DNA from: a virus
Reading direction: 5' to 3' (one strand)
Length of the DNA: 52,676 nt
Virus record (IMG/VR): IMGVR_UViG_3300047287_000308
Span: 1-52,676 of that record
In this document: in pieces, positions 26,401 to 34,152 of the stretch
Numbering within the stretch: the stretch's first letter is position 1
Layout: every line of letters starts with the position of its first letter
The notes under the pieces: generated by a model
What the model was told of the DNA's origin: nothing
Seen by the model: the letters and a program-made list of their open reading frames with translations, nothing else
Database searches by the model: none
Program-made: the position numbers and the translations under genes

Positions 26401-28450
26401 TATTTCCTATAACCAGTTCTCCTACACCAAAGAATCTACCGTAACTCCAGGTGTATACGAGCTAGCCGGTGGTTCGGCCAGACCCAATAGAAAAAGGATG
26501 TACGTCAACGGGTTTGACGAATTCGGTAACTCTATCCTGTATACTGGTAACATTCGTCTTCCTGAGAATACCTCTCCGGGGTGGGAAAATCTCGATGACA
26601 GGTCTAAAATCTTTGTCTGGGACGCAGTCGAAGAACTATGGTACGTAGAACTAGATTCCGTAGGTATTGTAGAAACCACTACTCCTGGTGCTGACTACCT
26701 GCTAAAGAAATTCGATTATGCTTTTAGACATAAGCTTTCTGAACCCAACCAGTATACCGTGTTGGACTTCTTCTTTAACGGGTCTTCAATTAAGATCATC
26801 AGAGGTCTGGACAAGAGAACTAATGATGAGAGGATCTATAAAACCGTTCTAAGTGGCTATTTCAAAGCCAACGGTGTCAGAAAGCCCCAGAGTTTTTACG
26901 TCCTTGAGCGGCAGGTAGGTGAGGCAATTAACGCTGGTTCGGAGCTGTCCAACAACCCGGTCACTGTAACCCAAATCCGTACCTACGAGGAGTATCTCAC
27001 CCCTGGTACTACCGAAACCCCTACCTCGGGTAAATATGTTACTCTGCTAACCAAAGGCTCTGACTCTCGCCGGGTATTCACGAACAATATCTACCCTGTC
27101 CAGGACTATGACGAGCCTGAACTGACAGAAGACCCTGCAGATTCTATTACTAAGCAGTGCCTGGAGTCTATTGTTGTTAGACCGGGGGTGTGGGCATCGG
27201 CACCTATCGAACCTTCTACAGACAGTATCTCCATCCGTACTGAGTCTGGTGCAGACGAGGGTATTGCTATCAACTTACGTCGTCCTTCGACGATTAGGGC
27301 ATCTAACCACACCTGGGAATGGACAGGCTACCTTAACTACGATACCTCTCTGCCTATTTACCAGGGAGATCCTTTGGATAGAGACTTTGCCCTTGCCAAG
27401 GTAATCTCTGAATCCGCTGGTGGTAGAGTCTATGCCACGGGCATGAACGAAGAAGGTAGCTACTTCATAGGTACGACAGTATTCGATCTCAGGTCCGGCG
27501 AGCAGTTTGCAATTCCTCTGCAGTCTAGCGTAAACGACTCACCGGTAGCTAATCAGGTCTTTAGTAATGTAATCATTAGGTCTAGCCTACTGCTGCAAGA
27601 CGACTCCTCTGTGATTTTTGGTCGTCGTACACAGATCTTCTTTAGTCCTGACACACAGTTTAAGTCTCTGACCACTGGTGAGGTGACAGCTAGTGCTACA
27701 AACCCTCCTGGTGTGTATGCCACTAAGAACAAAGCTGGTCTGGTACAGATTGCCAAACCAGAGGAGATCAGAGGTGCTTTTGGAAGCACATACAGCGGGG
27801 TTGCTAGTCAGGTCGTAGTTACAGCAAAAGACCTTGCAGACGAACTCAACGTCAGATTCGGTAGTTCAGTAGGTGCAGGTACGGGTATTGTGGTTACTGA
27901 GAACTCAGTAAGCCCTCCTGGTGGTGGAGACCCTATTACCCAATTCGTAATCTCTGTTTCTTCGACGTATGGTGGTTTCACCCCGCTCGGTGGGATTATT
28001 ATGTGGACTGGTTACGGTGGTGACGTACCGACAGGGTGGGCTTTATGTAATACGTCTCAAACTATTAACGGTATTGCTGTACCTAACCTGTCTAACCGAT
28101 TTATTATCGGTGCATCTACAGGGGCTAACGTCACACCGACTACCAACGTGACCGGATCAGCTACTCTATACGGTGGTACCAAAGACGCAGTGGTTGTTAG
28201 CCATACTCACTCCGGTACAACCGACGGAGGAGGAGCACACACCCATAGTTACGATCAAGCCCAATACGTTAACACCGAAGGCGCTGTTGCCGTAAGCCCT
28301 CGTGCTAATCAAAATGCACCTGCAACAACCAGTGAAGCACCTTCACACACGCACGGTTTCACAACCGGAGACGCTACAGACGCTGTTTCTGGTACGGACA
28401 AGAATCTCCCTCCGTACTATGCTCTGGCATTCATCTGCCGCGTAGCTTAA
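23429..28450 (+). CDS. Long tail fibre with β-helix region and C-terminal collar domain (VrlC-like)
   Basis: A 1673-residue fibre. The N-terminal third (MNKITFENGTIVNEDFL, then RPSVHIGNLN) is probably the baseplate-attachment region. At about residues 408-475, IYVDPTVGDDSL, PFRTIERALIEAA and IELAPGDYYVDN form the start of a pectate-lyase-like β-helix. I recognise this module from cyanophage VrlC-like structural proteins. The last 165 residues are a phage tail collar domain: GGIIMWTGYG, VPTGWALCN, VPNLSNRFIIGA and SHTHGFTTG, with NLPPYYALAFI at the end. It should carry host recognition at its tip. A terminator follows 32 bases after the stop. Confidence 0.85.
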   Translation: MNKITFENGTIVNEDFLSEIQKGSSFDGDSQRADFFSEPTTSETGAWDIRQRDSIKDWEISRPQVEPETGIGRLAHDGVVLGYDLTAEVVTQGPPALKPVPGGYGVTVEAGTIILSDGTKASWARQTVELVSGLQENYIYVLEENAQTQEVLTLSVGSSLPSVSVPHVALAKLVLNANQDELLVVDGEVAGNGYIDLRPSVHIGNLNTYPRNLKNTSIKSDSYQISVWDRVIADTSNGSIILTLPATAEDSDRIAIADISGTFERYPVILRSPDEEVRINDSVDDWIVNIRDAHLELFYHEATNSWRFEASPGDECTPVLGTFLSCGGKEFIGERLPNECPDGQIVPPVYPNPAQAVYQYEPGSGKCYKQYYDSVAIYADGQGGLITVPSTPRCDRTGTLSSSPVRNIIYVDPTVGDDSLSNTGFAQDRPFRTIERALIEAARESHRTGAYNDRYDRMVIELAPGDYYVDNSPGVSSTPGLTSSAGLVQRVVTPYQILGVTNIDKGVRIQIDSLNAISTQPPNDFNLGRVIYSQSGGVGNITRVEKESLTSSLWTVTLEYVRGKFSLGDTLFYDYLAVVNPSKGGLVVPRGVSIDGTDLRKVRVRPMYIPVLDPVENNPQTDRTSIFKLTGGSYVSLITFTDNPQHSRTHNTVTAIGFASKDELVGLNGEVSYYVKINSLFSELDGWNSDGLEYLSAEYTIVSPVPSDSALKHQDTEENQTGLPGADSRAGSPLAFPGASKIASQDSPNVLKDLPDVNSTRSSSPYVFNCSVRSIFGLNGLWANGALVEGFRSMVTANFTQVSLQTDPNCFTSNTYYDNPPTNSEEVGKRYRSCTTDEFKYRNVGFRCSNDAVIQIVSCFVIGNSDHFVAENGGDLSITNSCSDFGDTSLKAIGYKNKPFSQDEGIPAGPYAGTRLLEVIPPLPLSYDLEVPTLEDAEISTSLVVDYDLTLNYIIDNQGPGGTMPSIYRLYCRNSNSASPFTLSSPPKASSISYNQFSYTKESTVTPGVYELAGGSARPNRKRMYVNGFDEFGNSILYTGNIRLPENTSPGWENLDDRSKIFVWDAVEELWYVELDSVGIVETTTPGADYLLKKFDYAFRHKLSEPNQYTVLDFFFNGSSIKIIRGLDKRTNDERIYKTVLSGYFKANGVRKPQSFYVLERQVGEAINAGSELSNNPVTVTQIRTYEEYLTPGTTETPTSGKYVTLLTKGSDSRRVFTNNIYPVQDYDEPELTEDPADSITKQCLESIVVRPGVWASAPIEPSTDSISIRTESGADEGIAINLRRPSTIRASNHTWEWTGYLNYDTSLPIYQGDPLDRDFALAKVISESAGGRVYATGMNEEGSYFIGTTVFDLRSGEQFAIPLQSSVNDSPVANQVFSNVIIRSSLLLQDDSSVIFGRRTQIFFSPDTQFKSLTTGEVTASATNPPGVYATKNKAGLVQIAKPEEIRGAFGSTYSGVASQVVVTAKDLADELNVRFGSSVGAGTGIVVTENSVSPPGGGDPITQFVISVSSTYGGFTPLGGIIMWTGYGGDVPTGWALCNTSQTINGIAVPNLSNRFIIGASTGANVTPTTNVTGSATLYGGTKDAVVVSHTHSGTTDGGGAHTHSYDQAQYVNTEGAVAVSPRANQNAPATTSEAPSHTHGFTTGDATDAVSGTDKNLPPYYALAFICRVA

Positions 28451-28749
28451 TGCTCACTTCAATTTCTACCTCGGGTAGCCGAGCCCGCCCACCTCGTTCG
28501 TGGGGGGCTTTTTGCGAGAAGCTCCCGCAAGTCCGTCTACCGTGGTTGCGACCTCAGACGTGGACCGTCGAGCTAGCTCAGCGTTGGGTCGACAGGATTC
28601 CGGCCAAGTGCCCGTTTGAGCGTCAGCTCTGGTACGGAGACACCCTGGTGCTCTACATCCCCCCGCTCTGCCCCTTAAATCCGATCAGCAAACAGCTTTA
28701 TGAGATTCGCCTGGAGGCACAGATTTTCCTCGCAGAGAAATCTCTATAA
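28450..28749 (+). CDS. Possible small protein, 99 residues
   Basis: The ATG shares its A with the fibre stop (TAATG). The C-terminal half (CPFERQLWYGDTLVLYIPP, then NPISKQLYEIRLEA) reads like a real protein, while the first 25 residues are encoded by a hairpin followed by T, which looks like the fibre terminator. Either the terminator lies inside a true gene, or a shorter protein starts further down, for example at the in-frame TTG at 28546. No family is recognised. Confidence 0.45.
   Translation: MLTSISTSGSRARPPRSWGAFCEKLPQVRLPWLRPQTWTVELAQRWVDRIPAKCPFERQLWYGDTLVLYIPPLCPLNPISKQLYEIRLEAQIFLAEKSL
28482..28513 (+). terminator. Rho-independent terminator after the long fibre gene
   Basis: AGCCCGCCCAC pairs with GTGGGGGGCT across the loop CTCGTTC (one bulged base), followed by a run of T. 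It starts 32 bases after the fibre stop and lies inside the small frame at 28450. Confidence 0.6.
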
Positions 28750-28755
28750 ACCCCC

Positions 28756-28784
28756 TTGCGTTTTTTTGAAAAACGCCTTATAAT
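28756..28784 (+). promoter_or_regulatory. Sigma-70-type promoter with a dyad in the spacer
   Basis: TTGCGT (28756-28761), 17 bases, TATAAT (28779-28784). An exact inverted repeat, GCGTTTTT-TTG-AAAAACGC (28758-28776), fills most of the space between the boxes and could be an operator. The leader to the ATG at 28858 is about 67 bases and contains a GC-rich, hairpin-prone stretch. Confidence 0.65.
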
Positions 28785-28857
28785 ACCTTCAGTGAGCAGG
28801 AGGGGGCCTGAAACCCTCACCACCGCCACTATTGACACCCGTGAGATTAAACACAAA

Positions 28858-29796
28858 ATGACTGCTGCTTTCAAGGTTACAACGATCAACGTGAGCACCA
28901 ACTCCCCTGAGCTGGTCCTTCTGTCCGGACGCGAGTACAAAAAGCCGTACACCGCTCTGCCTAACGCAAACCTCCCTCGGGATATGCGTAACCAGCTCGG
29001 TGTCGTCTTCAATTACCTGTCTGGCGAAGAGTTCTCCATGGAGGAGAACACGTTCCTGATCAAAGCTGACAACGGCGCATATTCCCGACTCTTCGGTCCT
29101 GTCCTCAAGGCAGGTAACTCCGAAGTCGAAGGAACCAACCCGGATAGTCTCTACATCCAATGGGGCAACCGGTTCATCCCTCTCAACGCCACCAAAGGCA
29201 AGTTCACCCGTTACGACGGGAGTGAAGTCGAGGCTGAATTCGGAGCTTTCAATTTCAGCGGACGTGGAGAAGACTCGGCCCTGTTCGTGTCTGTTGACGA
29301 CCCCTCTGGTGATGGCCAGGTAGTCCTGCCCATTGCTGTTCGGTTCAACGACTGGAACAACCACCCTGACGCCAAGTCTATGGGCGTCATGCTCAAAAAG
29401 GCCCCTGAGGAGATCGCCAAGATCGTCCAGCAGGTAGCCCCTAAGGGTGGCGGTGGGCGCCTTGAAGCCACTAACGAGTGCGAGTTCAAGGATCTTGAAC
29501 TGGATACCCCTTACAGTGTGGTGTCCTACTACCCCTGCAAGACGCGCTACGGCGTGACTTACAAGATCCTTATTCAAGACCACCCCAATGCAGGGGAGGT
29601 GTGTTCCGTTTGGGCTCACAGCAGCATTAAACCTCTGCTGGCTACCAAACCCGAGATCACTCAGGAGCGTCCTGCGACACTCACCTTGCGCTCCAAGGAG
29701 CAAAAGGATGATGGCAAATGGTACATTCGTGCCGTGCTCCTGCTCTCGGCAGTTGAAGATGCTCCGGAAGACGGGGTAGACTTGAACTTCGACTGA
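28858..29796 (+). CDS. Probable single-stranded-DNA-binding-like protein
   Basis: A 312-residue soluble protein. Its β-rich segments (TPYSVVSYYPCKTRYGVTYK and neighbours) would fit OB-type barrels, and the C-terminus is acidic and ends DLNFD, like the acidic tip of SSB proteins that recruits partners. It stands among nucleotide and DNA metabolism genes. I use the ATG of MTAAFKVTT; the longer TTG frame would begin before the promoter's expected start. Codon use is unusually rich in C- and G-ending codons, a sign of strong expression or separate origin. The SSB assignment is tentative. Confidence 0.5.
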   Translation: MTAAFKVTTINVSTNSPELVLLSGREYKKPYTALPNANLPRDMRNQLGVVFNYLSGEEFSMEENTFLIKADNGAYSRLFGPVLKAGNSEVEGTNPDSLYIQWGNRFIPLNATKGKFTRYDGSEVEAEFGAFNFSGRGEDSALFVSVDDPSGDGQVVLPIAVRFNDWNNHPDAKSMGVMLKKAPEEIAKIVQQVAPKGGGGRLEATNECEFKDLELDTPYSVVSYYPCKTRYGVTYKILIQDHPNAGEVCSVWAHSSIKPLLATKPEITQERPATLTLRSKEQKDDGKWYIRAVLLLSAVEDAPEDGVDLNFD

Positions 29797-29822
29797 ACCT
29801 AACTGGTTTGGTTAACGTAAAG

Positions 29823-29852
29823 AGCCCGCCGTCAAACGCGGGCTTTCTTTTT
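29823..29852 (+). terminator. Rho-independent terminator after the SSB-like gene
   Basis: AGCCCGC, an 8-base loop, GCGGGCT, then a T-rich run. Confidence 0.8.
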
Positions 29853-29862
29853 ATCCGGTTAA

Positions 29863-29874
29863 AGCTACAATAGA
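29863..29874 (+). promoter_or_regulatory. Late-type box with TACAAT before the gene at 29888
   Basis: GGTTAAAG (29857-29864), then CTACAATAGA: the -10-like TACAAT spans 29866-29871 and TAGA starts 17 bases before the ATG. It follows the terminator directly, so the gene has its own promoter. Confidence 0.55.
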
Positions 29875-29887
29875 CAGATAATTCAGC

Positions 29888-30382
29888 ATGGACAAGAAGA
29901 TTTTTAAGCCGGAGGGTTGGACGTTCTACGACGACAAGAAAAACCTTCTTGCTGATAAGCCTGAGAAGGAGAAATACACCGGAGCGCACTACGGGACTGA
30001 CCCCGAGGGTAAGTATGGCGCTGCGAAAGTTGGCTCGGGGCTTAAATCGTCTTTCGGAGGCGAAGACGAGAACCGAGATAAACCCAAGGGCGGGGCTGTT
30101 AAAGACGCTGGGCAAGTCGACATCCCTGCAGGACATAAGGTTGTCGAGCAAGGTCACCAGAACTACCGTAATTACTACCTCGTTCGCGACGAGGACGAGG
30201 ATAAGTTCTACGTTGTAGTCCCTAACATTAAAGACGACCAGGAATATCGTGGTCCTAAGCGTTCTTTACGCGCAGCAGCTCTTGAAGATGCGTTCAAGAT
30301 TCTTAATGTCTCCCTGCCCGAGTCTATCCTGGCTCAGCTGAGAATGCGCAGCCCCGAGTCTGAGATTCCTAAATCTCTTTAA
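29888..30382 (+). CDS. Hypothetical protein, 164 residues, with N-terminal KPEGW
   Basis: A charged protein. The first 75 residues are Lys/Glu/Gly rich and probably flexible (start MDKKIFKPEGWTFYDDKK); residues about 80-160 look folded (YRNYYLVRDEDEDKFYVVVPN, then AALEDAFKILNVSL). The N-terminal P-E-G-W resembles the P-(D/E)-G-W-R motif found in several other proteins of this window. It stands between a terminator and the nrdB promoter under a late-type box, so a virion role is more likely than a metabolic one. Confidence 0.6.
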   Translation: MDKKIFKPEGWTFYDDKKNLLADKPEKEKYTGAHYGTDPEGKYGAAKVGSGLKSSFGGEDENRDKPKGGAVKDAGQVDIPAGHKVVEQGHQNYRNYYLVRDEDEDKFYVVVPNIKDDQEYRGPKRSLRAAALEDAFKILNVSLPESILAQLRMRSPESEIPKSL

Positions 30383-30383
30383 C

Positions 30384-30412
30384 TCGACATATAGGTTTAA
30401 TTGTGATATAAT
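30384..30412 (+). promoter_or_regulatory. Sigma-70-type promoter for nrdB
   Basis: TCGACA (30384-30389), 17 bases, TATAAT (30407-30412). Transcription should start near 30419, giving a leader of about 60 bases to the ATG at 30481. Confidence 0.7.
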
Positions 30413-30480
30413 TGACCTCCGGCCAAGGGTCGGGGGTTACAGGGGCCCAGAGCTCTGATGAATTTTTGTATCTAAAAACA

Positions 30481-31479
30481 ATGCCCTCGATTCTTGAACA
30501 CAACCCGATGGTTCTAAAAACCAAAGGGGGATTTGACTACCCGCAGTTTGCTGAAATCTACGAGAAAACCATCGCGTCTGTATGGAGACATCAAGAAGTA
30601 CCTCTTGACTCCGATGTTCGTGACTGGCAGTTTAACTCTACACAAGCCGAACGTGAACTGATTGCCGGTGTGCTCAAGGGGTTTACCTCTATGGAGTTGG
30701 GTATCCAATGCTATTGGGGTACGAAAGTCTGTGAGATGTTCCCCAAGCCTGAAATCCAGGCCATGGCTCGTGCATTTAGCACGTTTGAAACCATTCATGC
30801 TTTTGCATATAACTACTTGAGCGACGAGCTGGGGTTAGATGAGTATGAAGAGTTTATCTCCGACCCCGTAGCTCTGCAGAAAGTCTCAATGTTCTTCAGA
30901 GAGTGTGCATCGGACAAAGTTTCCCTAGCTGTGTTTAGCGGGGCGGGTGAAGGAGTGTCGCTATACAGTTCTTTTGCGATTTTGCTATCGTTCACTAAAG
31001 ACGGCCGTTATACCGGTATCAACAGCTTGATTAGCTGGTCCTGCCTTGACGAAGATACTCACTCTTCGGCCGGATGTGAGCTATTCCGAGTCCTTGTAGA
31101 CGAAGTTGGTATTACCGACGAGGAGGTTCAAGCGATTTACGAAGGATTCAAGGTAATCGTCAATAACGAAATCGCATTTATCGATAACATTTTCTCCGAA
31201 CACGGTCAAGTCCCTCTAGATAAAAGCGATCTCAAAGGGTTTTTGAAGTCTCGGGCTAACAATAAACTCGTAGAACTTCGTCTCCAGCCTATTTTTACGC
31301 TAACTCCTGAGGAAATCGAAGGCGCAGCGAGAATCTCCGGTTGGTTTGACCCCATGGTTCGTGGTGCTATTAGTCACGACTTCTTCAAAACTAAGAAAGA
31401 AGGATCGTCTTATACTGCCAAACCCAATCAGGATTTTATGTCCGTAGACCTTACAACTCTGGACCTGTCTATCCCATGA
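30481..31479 (+). CDS. nrdB: Class I ribonucleotide reductase small (radical) subunit
   Basis: A 332-residue R2 protein that carries the di-metal/tyrosyl radical site used to reduce ribonucleotides to deoxyribonucleotides with NrdA. Likely ligands are Glu 72, Glu 103 and His 106 in ETIH, Glu 157, and Glu 191 and His 194 in EDTH. The radical tyrosine is Tyr 110 (E-T-I-H-A-F-A-Y). I use the ATG at MPSILEHNP; an in-frame TTG at 30412 lies inside the promoter -10. The stop overlaps the next small frame (ATGA). NrdA follows after an HNH gene. Confidence 0.9.
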   Translation: MPSILEHNPMVLKTKGGFDYPQFAEIYEKTIASVWRHQEVPLDSDVRDWQFNSTQAERELIAGVLKGFTSMELGIQCYWGTKVCEMFPKPEIQAMARAFSTFETIHAFAYNYLSDELGLDEYEEFISDPVALQKVSMFFRECASDKVSLAVFSGAGEGVSLYSSFAILLSFTKDGRYTGINSLISWSCLDEDTHSSAGCELFRVLVDEVGITDEEVQAIYEGFKVIVNNEIAFIDNIFSEHGQVPLDKSDLKGFLKSRANNKLVELRLQPIFTLTPEEIEGAARISGWFDPMVRGAISHDFFKTKKEGSSYTAKPNQDFMSVDLTTLDLSIP

Positions 31480-31736
31480 AAGACGGTCCTTACCCTGTAT
31501 TTCAAAATGGAAAACCAGACCCAGTCTGGGTTTTAATGACTGAATACGGGCTGAGAACTTTCCTAGACGCGGATTCCGCACACGATTTCTGGATTATTCA
31601 TCAACATGGCAACTCATCCCATTCCAGACCACAACAAACAAATCATGCAACAGGAGCACGGGACGGCTTATCTGATCACGGACCCGGCATCGAACACCCT
31701 ACTGACTCAAGCTACCAGAAACCACATGAAAAATAA
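31476..31736 (+). CDS. Possible small protein after nrdB, 86 residues
   Basis: The ATG overlaps the nrdB stop (ATGA), which favours translation. Residues 1-45 (MKDGPYPVFQNGKPDPVWVL, then YGLRTFLDADSAHDFW) look like ordinary protein. The rest is His/Gln/Ser rich and is encoded in the same bases as another plausible frame at 31606. Either the two are separate overlapping genes, or one gene is split by a frame change near 31600. Confidence 0.4.
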   Translation: MKDGPYPVFQNGKPDPVWVLMTEYGLRTFLDADSAHDFWIIHQHGNSSHSRPQQTNHATGARDGLSDHGPGIEHPTDSSYQKPHEK

Positions 31737-31767
31737 AAAGGAGGTCCGTGACTCATGGACCATCTGA
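31606..31767 (+). CDS. Possible small protein, 53 residues, overlapping frame
   Basis: Starts MATHPIPDHNKQIMQQEHG and ends KEVRDSWTI. Its composition is more protein-like than the competing frame over 31606-31736, and it overlaps the HNH gene start. No ribosome binding site precedes the ATG. It may be the continuation of the 31476 frame by a +1 shift. Confidence 0.35.
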   Translation: MATHPIPDHNKQIMQQEHGTAYLITDPASNTLLTQATRNHMKNKKEVRDSWTI

Positions 31768-32210
31768 GACCAGTAGTACCAGAAGGCTGGAGGCAACGGC
31801 AGACAGTGTCCATGGACGAGCCTCCTGAACTCGACCAACGAGACCTTCAGCAAGAGCTTTGGAAGCCTTGGAAAGATAGTCCGTATGAGGTTTCCAATAT
31901 GGGTCGTGTCAGACGCGACCAAAAAGACGGAACTTACATGATCAGGCGTCCCCGTAGCGATGGCAAAGGTCACCTTAGATACAACTTGACCTGGGAACGC
32001 AACGGCACTGCGTATCGAGAAGAGCCTTTTATTCACCAGATGGTCATGGCCCTGTTCGGTCCACCTAAACCAGCAGGAGACCACATCATTATCCTCCATG
32101 GTGGGGACAATGGCCATGATAACAGACTTTCCAATCTTAGCTGGGGCTCCCGTGCTGAGAATGTGGAAGAAGCCTATGACAACGGAAAACTTCACCGATC
32201 TAACTACTGA
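31755..32210 (+). CDS. HNH homing-type endonuclease with NUMOD4 motif
   Basis: A 151-residue free-standing nuclease. NUMOD4 is at about residues 36-58 (WKPWKDSPYEVSNMGRVRRD) and the HNH core at about 95-135 (FIHQMVMALFG, then D-H-I-I-I-L-H, DNRLSNLSWGSRAENVEEAY). Such genes cut recipient alleles and spread by homing; insertion beside nrd genes is common in phages. A strong ribosome binding site, GGAGGT, lies 9 bases upstream. The N-terminus carries VVPEGWR (31776-31793), a motif shared with otherwise unrelated proteins here. Its stop overlaps the nrdA ATG. Confidence 0.85.
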   Translation: MDHLRPVVPEGWRQRQTVSMDEPPELDQRDLQQELWKPWKDSPYEVSNMGRVRRDQKDGTYMIRRPRSDGKGHLRYNLTWERNGTAYREEPFIHQMVMALFGPPKPAGDHIIILHGGDNGHDNRLSNLSWGSRAENVEEAYDNGKLHRSNY

Positions 32211-34144
32211 TGACCACTGAACAAGTTCCTGCCTGGATGACCCAAGAAGCGATTGACACTCTGTCTCGCGGATATCTCATGCCTGGGGAAACCCCTAGGG
32301 ACATGTGGCGTAGGGTCTCTAACACCGCTGCGAGAATTCTAGCTTTTCCCGACATCGAAGAAGATATTTTTGAGATGTTCTGGCGAGGTTATTTCGGCGG
32401 TGCTACTCCTGTGCTTAGCAACATGGGTACCAACAGGGGGCTTACTATCAGTTGTTTTGGCGTAGCCATTTCCGATAGTGTTCAGAGTATCTATTCACAC
32501 CTCAAGGAAGTTGCTGCGCTAAGTAAGAACGGCGGTGGTGTAGGGGTGTATTTTGGCGATATCCGACCATCTGGGTCACCTATTACCGGTGGAGGTAAAA
32601 GCACTGGGATTGTCCCTTGGGCTCGTCAATATGATCAGTGCGCGTCTGTCGTATCGCAAGGTGGTGTACGTAGGGGTAGTTTTGCAATGTATCTGCCAAT
32701 CTCTCACCCGGATCTGCCAGAGTTGCTTCGTGCTAAAGACCACTCGCAAGGTGACCCCAGGAACTTTATCGATAGCAACATCGCAGTAGTTATCGAAGAT
32801 TCTTGGATCCAGGAGATGCTCAGGGGAGATGTTGAGAAAAAGAAGCTGTTTGGTGAGGTTCTGAAGATGAGAATGATCAGCGGTTCTCCGTATATCACTT
32901 TCATTGACAATGCCAATAATGCCAACCCTGAGTGCTATGTCCAGCGTGGGCTTAACGTAAAGTCATCTCAACTTTGCAACGAGATCTATCTATACAATGA
33001 TGAAAACCATACATACGTGTGTGTTCTTTCGTCGCTGAATCTTGCCAAGTACGACGAATGGAGGAACTGGCGCGGGGCCAATACTGGTAAAACCGCCCCG
33101 GAACTCGCTGTGTACTTTCTAGATGCAGTTGTCGAAGAGTTTATCAACAAAGCCGACAGGATTCCGTCTTTGGGACGTGCGGTAAGGTTTGCCAAGAAGT
33201 CTCGTGCTCTCGGTCTAGGGACGATGGGTCTTCATGCTCTGTACCAGTCTCGTGGTTTGCCCTTTGCATCGCCAGAAGCTCGGGAGCTGAACATTGAGAC
33301 TCACAAGTACATCCATGATATGGCCCTAAAGGCTTCTCAGGATATGGCCGTTGAGTACGGTGAACCGGAATGGTGCGAAGGTAACGGGGTTAGACACACT
33401 CATATCACTGCAATTGCCCCGACCAAGACGAATTCATCTATCTGCGGTGCTGTGTCGGAAGGTATTGAACCGATCAATGCTAATTATTACACAGCTAAGC
33501 AAGCCAAAGGTACGTTTACTCGCAAGAACCCGTATCTGGAGAAGTATCTAGAAGAAATCGGGCATAACACCAGCTCTGTCTGGCAGTCCATTCTCGATGC
33601 GAGGGGCTCTGTGCAGCATCTGACAAACATTCTCAGTGCTGATGCTCGTGAAGTCTTTAAGACTGTCTTTGAGATCGACCAGTTTGAGATCGTCAAGCAA
33701 GCTGCAGATAGACAACCGTTTGTGTCTCAAGGACAGTCAGTCAATCTATTTGTCGACCCAGAGTGCAGTGCGGAATACTTGTATAAGCTGCATCTGTCTG
33801 CATGGCATGCAGGTCTTAAGGGGCTTTACTACCTCAAGTCCAGCTCTCTGCTGGTTAAGAAGAAGTCTAAGCCTACTGCCAAGGTGTACACCAAACCTGG
33901 TTGTCCTTATTGCGACCGGGCTAAGTCGTTACTCAAAGCTCAGGGGTATCCTATTGTTGAAAAACACCCGAATGACTGGCCTGGACAGAAATTCCCCTAC
34001 GCCACCGTACCTCAGATCTGGCTGGGAGACGAGTTCGTAGGCGGCTGTAGCGACCTGGAGCACAAGCTGCTTAGCAAGACGTTACAGAAAGTTTTTAACC
34101 CCGGCACTGCCGAAGAGGTTGACTGCTTGGCCTGTCAAGGCTAG
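32210..34144 (+). CDS. nrdA: Ribonucleotide reductase large subunit fused to glutaredoxin
   Basis: A 644-residue NrdA. Active-site cysteines are Cys 82 (LTISCFG), the radical Cys 256 (SSQLCNEI) and Cys 271 (CVLSSLN); Tyr 540-Tyr 541 (LYYLKSS) are the radical-transfer pair. No N-terminal ATP cone is seen, so dATP inhibition may be absent. Residues about 556-630 are a glutaredoxin domain with C-P-Y-C at 565-568 and T-V-P-Q-I. The normal reductase tail C-L-A-C (639-642) comes after it. The fusion should let the enzyme carry its own electron donor. It pairs with NrdB upstream; a structured RNA-like segment follows the stop. Confidence 0.9.
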   Translation: MTTEQVPAWMTQEAIDTLSRGYLMPGETPRDMWRRVSNTAARILAFPDIEEDIFEMFWRGYFGGATPVLSNMGTNRGLTISCFGVAISDSVQSIYSHLKEVAALSKNGGGVGVYFGDIRPSGSPITGGGKSTGIVPWARQYDQCASVVSQGGVRRGSFAMYLPISHPDLPELLRAKDHSQGDPRNFIDSNIAVVIEDSWIQEMLRGDVEKKKLFGEVLKMRMISGSPYITFIDNANNANPECYVQRGLNVKSSQLCNEIYLYNDENHTYVCVLSSLNLAKYDEWRNWRGANTGKTAPELAVYFLDAVVEEFINKADRIPSLGRAVRFAKKSRALGLGTMGLHALYQSRGLPFASPEARELNIETHKYIHDMALKASQDMAVEYGEPEWCEGNGVRHTHITAIAPTKTNSSICGAVSEGIEPINANYYTAKQAKGTFTRKNPYLEKYLEEIGHNTSSVWQSILDARGSVQHLTNILSADAREVFKTVFEIDQFEIVKQAADRQPFVSQGQSVNLFVDPECSAEYLYKLHLSAWHAGLKGLYYLKSSSLLVKKKSKPTAKVYTKPGCPYCDRAKSLLKAQGYPIVEKHPNDWPGQKFPYATVPQIWLGDEFVGGCSDLEHKLLSKTLQKVFNPGTAEEVDCLACQG

Positions 34145-34152
34145 TGTGTGCT

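Noticed and set aside
28789-29703. 304-residue open frame antisense to the SSB-like gene
   Set aside because: Same cause: biased third positions keep the antisense free of stops. No promoter or ribosome binding site, and it runs into the sense promoter.
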